A stretch of 64,000 nt of DNA, taken from assembly GCA_030148705.1 (NCBI GenBank), contig JASBSY010000003.1, positions 1 through 64,000 on the forward strand, written 5' to 3'. Under the pieces are notes generated by a model. That model saw only the letters and a program-made list of their open reading frames with translations. It was not told the DNA's origin and did no database searches. A program made the position numbers and the translations under genes. The DNA comes from Pukyongia sp. GTDB taxonomy: Bacteria > Bacteroidota > Bacteroidia > Flavobacteriales > Flavobacteriaceae. Below, in pieces: positions 49,863 through 57,744 of the stretch; position 1 is the first letter of the stretch; each line of letters starts with the position of its first letter.

Positions 49863-51482
49863 ATGAACTTCCGGCTTTCGACTTTGGGCTTTTGGCCTTT
49901 GCTATTTCTAATCTCGGTTATAATTGTTTCATGTAGCGTAAATAACGATGCCACCCGCGACCACCTCGTCTTCCGCTACAACGAACACAGTAATATTGCA
50001 ACCCTCGACCCTGCCTTCGCCAGAAATCCACAGATCATTTGGCCCACAAATCAGTTATATAACGGACTTGTACAACTGGACGATTCCCTCAAGATACAGC
50101 CTGATATTGCCAAATCATGGCGGATCGTCGATAGTAGCTGCACCTTTTATTTCACACTGCGCAACGATGTTTTCTTTCATAAGGATAAGGCCTTCGGGGA
50201 GCAAGAGACCCGAAAGGTAACCGCCTATGATTTCGAGTATAGCTTCGACCGCCTTACGGATCCGGAGGTAGCATCTCCCGGGAGCTGGGTAATGAATAAC
50301 GTTGAAATGTACGCCGCCGAGAACGATTCCGTTTTTAAGATTATGCTGAAAAGCCCCTTTCCACCCTTCCTGGGGATGCTGGGGATGCGCTATTTTTCTG
50401 TAGTTCCGAAGGAAGCCGTGGAATACTATGGTTCCGAATTCAGAAGAAACCCCGTGGGCACAGGCCCCTTCCGGTTTAAACTCTGGGAGGAAAACGTAAA
50501 GCTGGTGCTGCGAAGGAACCCACTGTATTTCGAAACCGACTCCCGGGGACAGCAACTGCCTTACCTCGAAGCCGTATCCATCACCTTCCTGCCCGATAAA
50601 CAAAGTGAATTCCTTCAGTTTACCCAGGGCAAGATCGATTTTATTTCCGGCCTCGATAACTCCTACAAGGATGAGATCATTACCACCACAGGCAGGCTTC
50701 AACCGGCATATAAAGACGAAGTAAATCTAATAACAACCCCCTATCTCAATACCGAATACCTGGGGATTTTTATGGGTGCCGATACACCGGAAATCCAGTC
50801 GAAAGCACTCCGACAAGCAATTAACTACGGTTTCGACAGGGAGAAAATGGTGATCTACCTTAGAAACGGCATGGGGATTCCGGCCGTGCACGGCTTTATC
50901 CCAAAGGGCCTGCCGGGCTTCAACAGCATAGACGGTTATACCTATCAGCCCGAAAAGGCCAGGGCTCTGGTGGAGCAGTATAAATTGGAAACGGGAGATT
51001 CGAAACCCCAGATCACTATCGGCACGAATAGTCAGTACCTGGATATATGCGAATACATTCAACGGGAGTTGGAAAAGATAGGGATAGACGTAGAAGTTGA
51101 TGTAATGCCTCCTTCTACGCTGCGTCAGATGAAAAGCAGTGGCGAACTGGATATATTCCGTGCCAGCTGGATAGCCGATTATCCGGATGCTGAAAATTAT
51201 CTCTCACTGTTCTACAGCCCCAATTTTACGCCAAACGGGCCTAACTACACCCATTTTAAGAATAAGGTGTTCGATAGCTTGTACACGGAAGCTTCGCGCA
51301 TATCGGACATAGAACGGCGTAAAGAACTGTACACTAAAATGGATTCCATCATCATTGACGAAGCCCCGGTTGTGCCGTTATTTTACGATATGGCAGTGCG
51401 ATTTGTGAACAAGGACGTAAGCGGACTGGGGATAAACCCGCAAAATTTCCTTGTTTTAAAACACGTTAAGAAGTCCAAATAA
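49863..51482 (+). CDS. Peptide-type ABC transporter substrate-binding lipoprotein
   Basis: 539 aa, SBP_bac_5 (DppA/OppA) fold. The signal ends in a lipobox (SVIIVSC). Landmarks: TLDPAFARNPQIIWPTNQLY, KIQPDIAKSWRI, GTGPFRFKLWEENVKLVLRR, RQAINYGFDREKMVIYLRNG and IFRASWIADYPDAENYLSLF. It probably binds peptides, but no permease or ATPase lies nearby. The first codons (49867-49884) are an exact copy of repeat text from cluster B, so the original N-terminus may have been replaced. It follows the four-helix-bundle gene at once. Confidence 0.93.
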   Translation: MNFRLSTLGFWPLLFLISVIIVSCSVNNDATRDHLVFRYNEHSNIATLDPAFARNPQIIWPTNQLYNGLVQLDDSLKIQPDIAKSWRIVDSSCTFYFTLRNDVFFHKDKAFGEQETRKVTAYDFEYSFDRLTDPEVASPGSWVMNNVEMYAAENDSVFKIMLKSPFPPFLGMLGMRYFSVVPKEAVEYYGSEFRRNPVGTGPFRFKLWEENVKLVLRRNPLYFETDSRGQQLPYLEAVSITFLPDKQSEFLQFTQGKIDFISGLDNSYKDEIITTTGRLQPAYKDEVNLITTPYLNTEYLGIFMGADTPEIQSKALRQAINYGFDREKMVIYLRNGMGIPAVHGFIPKGLPGFNSIDGYTYQPEKARALVEQYKLETGDSKPQITIGTNSQYLDICEYIQRELEKIGIDVEVDVMPPSTLRQMKSSGELDIFRASWIADYPDAENYLSLFYSPNFTPNGPNYTHFKNKVFDSLYTEASRISDIERRKELYTKMDSIIIDEAPVVPLFYDMAVRFVNKDVSGLGINPQNFLVLKHVKKSK

Positions 51483-51536
51483 AACTCATATTAAGCATAA
51501 GTGGGGATTGAGCATGTTGTTAAAGCAGTTTAACAA

Positions 51537-51567
51537 TTTGCCCGGCTGCCGAACATTCTTATTTTTG
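51537..51567 (+). promoter_or_regulatory. Promoter of the M48 protease gene
   Basis: TTTG at 51537-51540, 19-nt spacer, TATTTTTG at 51560-51567. Leader of about 18 nt before the ATG at 51592. Confidence 0.72.
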
Positions 51568-51591
51568 TAGCGAATTCCATCCTTAAGCCCT

Positions 51592-52902
51592 ATGAAAAAG
51601 TTCCTGCTTCTGTTTTTGTTTATCAGTCCGATACTGGCCGCCCAGGAACTGATGCCCATTGATACTACCTCGTTTTCACAACGCGCAGCCCTGAAAGAAT
51701 TATATCAGCTAGAGTTTGAAGGATTCAACGATAATATAAAAAAAGAGTACCGCTCTAAACTTCGCAGGGAGCTAACAGATATACACGAAATGTCCCAGAA
51801 GGAATTCTACCGTATGATCGACGAGGGAGAGTTTATTTTCGATACCCGCTATACCGACTACCTCAGAGATCTTTCAAGCAGGATAAAAGAGCAACTCGCC
51901 GGGGATGGCGCAACCGATTTTAGGTTATTGTTGTCCAGGTCGAACACTCCTAATGCTTTCTGTCTGCCGGGAGGGACCATAGTGTTGAATATTGGTTTAT
52001 TCCGCTACTTCAGTAATGAAGATCAGTTGTTATCGGTAATTTGCCACGAGCTTGGGCATTACATATTGAGACACCCGGAAAACAGCGCCTTGAAAAAAGC
52101 AGAACTCAGTGTGTCCCGATCCCTTCGCGGAGAGGTAAAAACCATTGCAAAGGAAAAGAAAAAGCAAAATCAACAGGCCTTTGGGATCCTCAAGAACATA
52201 CTGTATAGCCAGGGAGCAAGCAGACGTGCGGCAGAACAACAGGCCGATTCGATTGGATATACCTTATTCAGGAAAATATCTTCGCAGCGCACCGAATTTG
52301 TAAATGCCATGTATTTTCTGAAGGATTTCGACAGCCTGCCGAACATCGCAATAGAAGTGGCAGACTACAGGAGATTGTTCGATTTGCCCGAACAAGCCTT
52401 TAAGGATTCCTGGATGGAAATGGAAGATTATTCCCGGTATAATTACGACTTTTACGAAAGCCGAATCAATGAAGACTCTATTAAATCGCATCCCGAGATG
52501 GTAAACAGGATAGAAAAACTAAAAAAGGATTTTGAGATCCTAAATTCGGTTGAACAATATACCACCAACAGCGACACCACCACGGTTTATCACGATCTAA
52601 AGAACCTTGCCCGGCAGGAAGTGATTCACAATTATTATAATGCGGAAGAATACGGCCGAAGTATATATATTACTCTGGCCCGCCTTAAGAACAACCCCGA
52701 GAGCAGCTGGCTTAAAGCCTGGCTGGGTAAAAACTTCAGCAAATTATACGAGGCTAAAAAAGGATACCGGCTTAACAAATACGTCGAGCATCTCAACCCT
52801 GAGATCGAAGATGCCAGCTATCGGCAATTCCTTTCATTTATCTGGAACCTCAGGCTTGAGGAATTGAAGGCAATCGGGGAATATTACTCTGAAAACGGGT
52901 AA
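51592..52902 (+). CDS. Secreted M48-family metalloprotease
   Basis: 436 aa. Signal peptide MKKFLLLFLFISPILAAQ. Zinc site HELGHYILRHPEN (HEXXH) with the third ligand Glu probably in RRAAEQQADSIGY. NAFCLPGGTIVLNIGLFRYF is the family's active-site strand. The C-terminal 150 aa are helical and unassigned. Periplasmic M48 enzymes (BepA, LoiP) act in outer-membrane protein quality control. It is monocistronic and convergent with the next gene, with 1 bp between the stops. Confidence 0.93.
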   Translation: MKKFLLLFLFISPILAAQELMPIDTTSFSQRAALKELYQLEFEGFNDNIKKEYRSKLRRELTDIHEMSQKEFYRMIDEGEFIFDTRYTDYLRDLSSRIKEQLAGDGATDFRLLLSRSNTPNAFCLPGGTIVLNIGLFRYFSNEDQLLSVICHELGHYILRHPENSALKKAELSVSRSLRGEVKTIAKEKKKQNQQAFGILKNILYSQGASRRAAEQQADSIGYTLFRKISSQRTEFVNAMYFLKDFDSLPNIAIEVADYRRLFDLPEQAFKDSWMEMEDYSRYNYDFYESRINEDSIKSHPEMVNRIEKLKKDFEILNSVEQYTTNSDTTTVYHDLKNLARQEVIHNYYNAEEYGRSIYITLARLKNNPESSWLKAWLGKNFSKLYEAKKGYRLNKYVEHLNPEIEDASYRQFLSFIWNLRLEELKAIGEYYSENG

Positions 52903-52903
52903 C

Positions 52904-54388
52904 TTAAAGGTTTAGCCGTTCCAGCCTTATCTGGTTGTGATTCGATTTTCTGTTGTATTCCCGCAATAAGATGTATCCTTCCTTAGCGATATAGGGGTCG
53001 ATGGTAAAGTCTTCGGAAGACATTGGAATTCGCTCATAATTTATCTTACCATCAATGATCTTTACGATTCCCAGTACCCAGTTGCGTTTATTGGTGGCCG
53101 ATTCTTTCTGGTAATCCTGATAGAAGAAAACCACGTCTTTCCCGTCATTGATCCCTTGTGAGAACAGGTAATCTGAAATATAATACTTCGACTTGTCCTT
53201 CAAAATGGTCTCCACATTGCGTAAACTGAAATCGGCATCGAACTGCATGAGCACGAAATCGGTCGCCTTGGGAACATTCATCCCCATCAGCAGGTTGTAA
53301 TTGTCCTTGAATTTTTCAGCGAGGAAGGTAATACGGCCGTCATCGAAAATAAAATAATCCTGGGCCAGTAAGCGGTAGCCTTTCTCAAGTTTCCCGTTTT
53401 CCTTGATCTCGAGATAGTCGGACGCTTCTTCCCAAAGAAAGAACTTTCGCATTTTCTCAGTCCCGTCCACACCCAGCACTATCTTAAACAGGCCTTTTGC
53501 CGATTCAAAACTATATCCCGAACTGCTGTAATCGCTTATCTTACCGGTAAGCACCAGTTCGTCTTCAATACGTTTGATGGTATACGAATAATTGTAATCG
53601 GATTCCCTTGTCTCGAGAATATATCTAAAAAGTTCTTCCCCGGTTTCAGGATTGTGCACATGGAAGATCTTGTCGTACTTGTCCGATTCCAGGACCACCA
53701 GAGTCTCCTCGTCTGTATAAACGATAGAATGCTCAAGGTATCTGCCTGATTTCTTATTCTCCTCATCCACATAACTTTGCTCCCATTTCAGGTTCTTGTC
53801 CAGCCCATAGATGGCAATGCTGTTTATGTCTCCCCTGCTCTTCTTGTCTTTCGACATCTGAAAGGAAAGGTAATCATCATCTATCCCGTACAGCAGATCT
53901 AGGTTTTTGTAGCGTTTCTGCCGTTTTAGCAGCTCGTCGGCTTTGCGATAGCCTTCGATAAATTCCCCCTCTTGCAGGTAAAAGGTTTTGGACGGGGTGT
54001 TGGTTTTCAGGTCGATCTCGGTATGAGAGGTAAAGGCCACATACGACTTCTTATAAGAAAGGTACAACCGGCTTATAAGCAGTCTGTCTTTTATCTTTTC
54101 CAGCGAATAGAACCTGCTTTCGATCTTTTTATACTCAGGAGCCATAAACTCGCCATTGGCTACTTTTATCAGTCGGGTATCGAGGATGACGTATTCGAAT
54201 TTCTTTTCGTTTTCATTTTCGTTGCCCAGGTCGTAAATCGCCAGGTATCCGTAAATTGATTTGTCCTGTTCGAAAATAGGATTGAAGAAGGTTAGCGTAC
54301 CACCTGCCATGGAAAACAGGTCCTGCATCTGTGCATTGGTCTGGTTGAATGTGATTAACAGGAGTAATAATAATGCGAATCGTTTCAT
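52904..54388 (-). CDS. Large secreted beta-rich protein of unknown function
   Basis: 494 aa from the Met at 54388 (the frame starts nine codons earlier but without a signal). MKRFALLLLLLITFNQTNAQ is a clean signal peptide. The mature part is beta-rich with repeated strand patterns of the form D-x-x-L-x-F (FEYVILDTRLIKVANGEF, VYTDEETLVVLESDKYDKIF, FDDGRITFLAEKF), which suggests a beta-propeller. There is no sorting domain, lipobox or catalytic motif. I do not recognise a characterised family. Confidence 0.82.
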   Translation of the reverse strand: MKRFALLLLLLITFNQTNAQMQDLFSMAGGTLTFFNPIFEQDKSIYGYLAIYDLGNENENEKKFEYVILDTRLIKVANGEFMAPEYKKIESRFYSLEKIKDRLLISRLYLSYKKSYVAFTSHTEIDLKTNTPSKTFYLQEGEFIEGYRKADELLKRQKRYKNLDLLYGIDDDYLSFQMSKDKKSRGDINSIAIYGLDKNLKWEQSYVDEENKKSGRYLEHSIVYTDEETLVVLESDKYDKIFHVHNPETGEELFRYILETRESDYNYSYTIKRIEDELVLTGKISDYSSSGYSFESAKGLFKIVLGVDGTEKMRKFFLWEEASDYLEIKENGKLEKGYRLLAQDYFIFDDGRITFLAEKFKDNYNLLMGMNVPKATDFVLMQFDADFSLRNVETILKDKSKYYISDYLFSQGINDGKDVVFFYQDYQKESATNKRNWVLGIVKIIDGKINYERIPMSSEDFTIDPYIAKEGYILLREYNRKSNHNQIRLERLNL

Positions 54389-54471
54389 CGGAATTCGGGA
54401 CTTTGGTTTCGACAAAAATGCGATTATTATTGAATTTGGGCCAAGGTTTGCCGCATAAATTTCAGCAAAGA

Positions 54472-55647
54472 CTAATTTCTGCGGAATTTAGCTGTCAATT
54501 CGAAGACGTGCTGCAGAATTTCGGAATCTTCTTCCGAAAAGTCGATCCCGCGGCGTTCCATCATCGCTTTAGCCGTTTCGAAGGCCTTATCGGTATTATA
54601 GGTAGTTACGCCTCCATGGCCGCCCCAGCTGAAACTGGGAATAAAATTCCGTGGAAAGCCACTTCCGAAGATATTTGCGCTAACGCCCACTACGGTGCCT
54701 GTGTTGAACATGGTATTGATCCCACATTTGCTGTGATCGCCCATCATCAGGCCGCAAAACTGCAGGCCGGTGTTTGCAAAACGTTCGGAGTTATAGTCCC
54801 ACAGCCGCACTTCGGTATAGTTGTTCTTTAGGTTGGAGGTATTTGTATCGGCGCCTATATTGCACCACTCCCCCAATACCGAATTTCCGAGGAAACCGTC
54901 ATGCCCCTTATTCGAATAACCGAAAAGAATGGAATTGTTTACCTCTCCTCCTATCTTACAATACGGGCCAACGGTGGTTCCTCCGTAGATCTTGCCGGCC
55001 ATTTTTACCGTGGCGTGATCGCAGAGCGCAAAAGGACCGCGTATTACCGATCCTTCCATGATCTCGGCATCCCGGCCGATATAGATAGGACCCTCGTCCG
55101 CATTGAGCGAACAGTGCAGCAATTTAGCCCCTTCTTCAATAAAGATATTGTCCGGATTCATCGCAACCACTCCTTTAGGGAGGGGTTGGGATTTACGGCC
55201 TTTTGTGAGCAGTTCAAAATCCCTCGCAATGGCTTCATGGTTCTTTGAAAAGAGATCCCAGCAATATTCTACTCTAAGCACATCATCATCGGGGTACTCG
55301 ATGATATCGTACGCATCGAAATCCACTTCCTGGTCTTCAACCGAGTAAAAGGCCACGGCTTCATCCTTGTAGAAGATTGCCTGGTTTTCCTTTAAATTTG
55401 TAATTAGGTCCACCAGCGCTTCAGAAGGAATAAAAGAAGCATTAATAAGTACGTTGGCTTCCAGTTCGACCATAGGCCAGCGTTGCGAAAGATAGTCTTC
55501 CGTAACTGTAGTCGTTGTAAAACCGAGGTGTTTCTCCCATTTTTCGCGTATGGTGAGTATCCCGATTCGCAGGTCGGCCACAGGTCTGGTAAAGGTAAAT
55601 GGCAGCAGCTGGTCGCGAACTGCACCGTCGAAAAGGATATAATTCAT
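54472..55647 (-). CDS. Alternative GlmU-like nucleotidyltransferase/acetyltransferase
   Basis: 391 aa from the Met at 55647 (MNYILFDGAVRDQLLPFTFTR); the frame opens 18 codons earlier. It matches the Bacteroidota 'alternative GlmU' group. The N-terminal domain lacks the LxxGxGTRM pyrophosphorylase loop; instead the start is ILFDG...FTRPVADLRIGI. The C-terminal half is a left-handed beta-helix with hexapeptide repeats (VIRGPFALCDHATVKMAGKI, GEVNNSILFGYSNKGHDGFL). Predicted role: UDP-GlcNAc or similar sugar-nucleotide synthesis, unproven. It precedes no gene on its strand closely. Confidence 0.88.
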   Translation of the reverse strand: MNYILFDGAVRDQLLPFTFTRPVADLRIGILTIREKWEKHLGFTTTTVTEDYLSQRWPMVELEANVLINASFIPSEALVDLITNLKENQAIFYKDEAVAFYSVEDQEVDFDAYDIIEYPDDDVLRVEYCWDLFSKNHEAIARDFELLTKGRKSQPLPKGVVAMNPDNIFIEEGAKLLHCSLNADEGPIYIGRDAEIMEGSVIRGPFALCDHATVKMAGKIYGGTTVGPYCKIGGEVNNSILFGYSNKGHDGFLGNSVLGEWCNIGADTNTSNLKNNYTEVRLWDYNSERFANTGLQFCGLMMGDHSKCGINTMFNTGTVVGVSANIFGSGFPRNFIPSFSWGGHGGVTTYNTDKAFETAKAMMERRGIDFSEEDSEILQHVFELTAKFRRN

Positions 55648-55671
55648 GCTGTGAATTTTGACGTCTTGCTT

Positions 55672-55679
55672 CAAAGCTA
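55672..55679 (-). promoter_or_regulatory. -7 element before the GlmU-like gene
   Basis: On the minus strand TAGCTTTG, 25 bp before the ATG at 55647. It lies just after the rpmE2 terminator. Confidence 0.45.
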
Positions 55680-55688
55680 AATAAAAAA

Positions 55689-55709
55689 AGCCTTCGAACA
55701 TCGAAGGCT
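55689..55709 (-). terminator. Terminator of rpmE2
   Basis: Stem AGCCTTCGA / TCGAAGGCT with a short loop and T-runs on both sides (TTTTTTT on the minus strand). It separates rpmE2 from the GlmU-like gene. Confidence 0.87.
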
Positions 55710-55732
55710 TTTAAATATCGTGAAGAAAAAGA

Positions 55733-56005
55733 CTACTCTTCTTCCTTAACAGCGTCTTTGCTGAATTTCTTGTATTTGTTCTTGAATTTGTCGATTCGAC
55801 CGGCCGTATCGATAAGTTTTGCCTTTCCGGTATAGAATGGGTGTGATGATCTGGAGATCTCCATTTTAACCAACGGGTACTCAACGCCATCAACCTCGAT
55901 AGTTTCCTTGGTATGGGCCGTAGACTTGGTAATAAAAACATCGTCGTTAGACATGTCTTTGAAGGCTACTAGTCTGTAATTTTCAGGATGGATCCCTTTT
56001 TTCAT
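55733..56005 (-). CDS. rpmE2: 50S ribosomal protein L31, type B
   Basis: 90 aa from the Met at 56005 ([19 protein letters not shown]), 14 codons inside the open frame. It has the type B text [37 protein letters not shown] and no CXXC zinc motif, which is the zinc-independent form. Acidic tail (KDAVKEEE). The N-terminal GIHP is essential and present. It has its own promoter and terminator. The zinc-free form usually backs up an RpmE during zinc limitation, but in Bacteroidota it is often the only copy. Confidence 0.97.
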   Translation of the reverse strand: MKKGIHPENYRLVAFKDMSNDDVFITKSTAHTKETIEVDGVEYPLVKMEISRSSHPFYTGKAKLIDTAGRIDKFKNKYKKFSKDAVKEEE

Positions 56006-56044
56006 CTTCGTACTGTTTTCGGTTTCTCTCGATTTTTGAGAGTG

Positions 56045-56074
56045 CAAATTTAATCAATATTAATAAATGAACAA
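56045..56074 (-). promoter_or_regulatory. Promoter of rpmE2
   Basis: On the minus strand: TTG, 19 nt, TAAATTTG followed by C. Leader of about 30 nt. Confidence 0.65.
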
Positions 56075-56131
56075 TAGTAAAGTAACATTTTTTTACTATC
56101 TCAATAAAACATTCGGAATGTAACGATTTAC

Positions 56132-56139
56132 TATATTTG
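56132..56139 (+). promoter_or_regulatory. -7 element before the DUF4199 gene
   Basis: TATATTTG, 56 bp before the ATG at 56196. No TTTG at the proper distance. Confidence 0.45.
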
Positions 56140-56195
56140 TTAACTAACAAACCAAAACTCCCCGTCTACTCAGGCGGCTAAAAAACTTTTCAACT

Positions 56196-56723
56196 ATGGA
56201 CACACCAACCGCATCTGTTAAAAAAATTGCATTGAATTATGGTATATATTTAGTGCTGGCTTCTATACTGCTTCATGTAATATCAGTAATTACCAATAAT
56301 CATATCGATCAGCCCTGGTACTTATCTCTTATTGGATTTATAATCTCAGTAATTCTATTCGTTTATGCATTAAAAGCATTTAAAAAAGAGAATGGTGGTT
56401 TTATGAGTTTATCCGAAGCATTAAAAGTGGGAATGGGTGCTGCAGTTATTTCTGGAATTATTTATGCGATCTATTTCTACATTTTTGCTGCATTAGTAGA
56501 ACCTACCTATATATCAGATTTAATGGAGTTCAGAATGGATCAAATGATTGAAGGTAAGCCTAATATAACTCAAGAGGAGATTGATCAGACTTCAAAAATA
56601 CAAGCCATGTTTACCAAACCGTGGATAATGTCGGCTATGGTAATCATTATTTCACTTTTTTGGGGGTTTATCATCTCTCTTATCGCGGGATTGATTATGA
56701 AGCAAAACAGACCGGAACACTAA
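56196..56723 (+). CDS. DUF4199 membrane protein
   Basis: 175 aa with four membrane helices. Family text: FYLVLASILLHVI-like LNYGIYLVLASILLHVISVI, FVYALKAFKKENGGFMSLSEALKVG and the last helix VIIISLFWGFIISLIAGLIMK. Function unknown; genes of this family are often next to glycosyltransferases in Bacteroidota. Here it heads a run with a GT2 glycosyltransferase (12 bp), a mutase and an ABC exporter. The first codons are AT-rich compared with the neighbours. Confidence 0.93.
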   Translation: MDTPTASVKKIALNYGIYLVLASILLHVISVITNNHIDQPWYLSLIGFIISVILFVYALKAFKKENGGFMSLSEALKVGMGAAVISGIIYAIYFYIFAALVEPTYISDLMEFRMDQMIEGKPNITQEEIDQTSKIQAMFTKPWIMSAMVIIISLFWGFIISLIAGLIMKQNRPEH

Positions 56724-56735
56724 GAACTATTTTTA

Positions 56736-57686
56736 ATGAATATTTCCATCGTTATTCCACTTCTCAACGAAGAAGAATCGCTGAATGAACTCTATCATTG
56801 GATTGCAGACGTTATGCAATCCAATGGTTTTTTATACGAGCTTATCTTTATAGACGATGGAAGTACCGACGATTCCTGGAAGATTATCGAAGGGCTGTCG
56901 GCAGCACACAAGGAGGTTAAAGGAATAAGATTTTTGAAGAATTTCGGGAAATCCCAGGCCCTGCATGCCGGCTTTGCGATCGCCCGGGGAAATGTGGTAA
57001 TTACCATGGATGCCGACCTACAGGATAACCCTGAAGAGATCCCCGAATTGTACAAAATGATCATGAAAGACGGTTACCAGCTTGTTTCAGGTTGGAAAAA
57101 GAAACGGTTCGACTCGGTTATCGGGAAAAACCTTCCTTCCAAAATCTTCAATTTTGCCGCACGAAGGACCTCAGGCGTAAAACTGCACGATTTTAACTGC
57201 GGCCTGAAAGCTTACAGCAATGAAGTGATCAAAACCATAGAAGTAACCGGCGAAATGCACCGCTATATCCCTGTATTGGCGAAGAATGCCGGGTTCAGCA
57301 AGATTGGTGAAAAGATCGTACAACACCAGGCTAGAAAATACGGTACTACCAAATTTGGGATGGAACGATTTATTCGCGGCTTCCTGGACCTGATTACCAT
57401 CTCCTTCCTCTCCCGCTTCGGGAAAAGGCCCATGCACCTGTTTGGGGCCTGGGGAGCAATAATGCTCTTTATCGGGTTTTGTTTTGCCCTTTACCTCGGA
57501 ATCGATAAACTCTTTATAAACCCGGGGGGCCGACTTATTACCGCCCGACCTCAATTCTATATCGCACTCACTGCTATGATCCTGGGTACACAGTTGTTTG
57601 TAGCAGGATTCCTGGGAGAACTCATCCTGAGAAGCAAAAAGAACAGTCGGAACTACATTATTAAAGAAGCGATAAACTTAAACTAG
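56736..57686 (+). CDS. GT2 glycosyltransferase, polyprenol-phosphate sugar type
   Basis: 316 aa. GT-A domain with MNISIVIPLLNEEESLNELY, IDDGSTDDSW, FLKNFGKSQALHAGFAIARG and the metal-binding MDADLQDNPEEIPEL. Two membrane helices at about 230-252 and 265-290 follow, as in polyprenyl-phosphate mannose/glucose synthases such as DpmA or ArnC. It would load a lipid carrier with a sugar for envelope glycans. It sits between the DUF4199 gene and the mutase gene, which makes a sugar-phosphate precursor role for the group likely. Confidence 0.93.
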   Translation: MNISIVIPLLNEEESLNELYHWIADVMQSNGFLYELIFIDDGSTDDSWKIIEGLSAAHKEVKGIRFLKNFGKSQALHAGFAIARGNVVITMDADLQDNPEEIPELYKMIMKDGYQLVSGWKKKRFDSVIGKNLPSKIFNFAARRTSGVKLHDFNCGLKAYSNEVIKTIEVTGEMHRYIPVLAKNAGFSKIGEKIVQHQARKYGTTKFGMERFIRGFLDLITISFLSRFGKRPMHLFGAWGAIMLFIGFCFALYLGIDKLFINPGGRLITARPQFYIALTAMILGTQLFVAGFLGELILRSKKNSRNYIIKEAINLN

Positions 57687-57702
57687 TCCGAACAAGATTC
57701 GT

Positions 57703-57710
57703 TATTTTTG
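57703..57710 (+). promoter_or_regulatory. -7 element before the mutase gene
   Basis: TATTTTTG followed by C, 35 bp before the ATG. It suggests a separate start for the mutase-ABC pair. Confidence 0.5.
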
Positions 57711-57744
57711 CAGCTAAATTATCCGGCTTACCTAATTTTATCGC

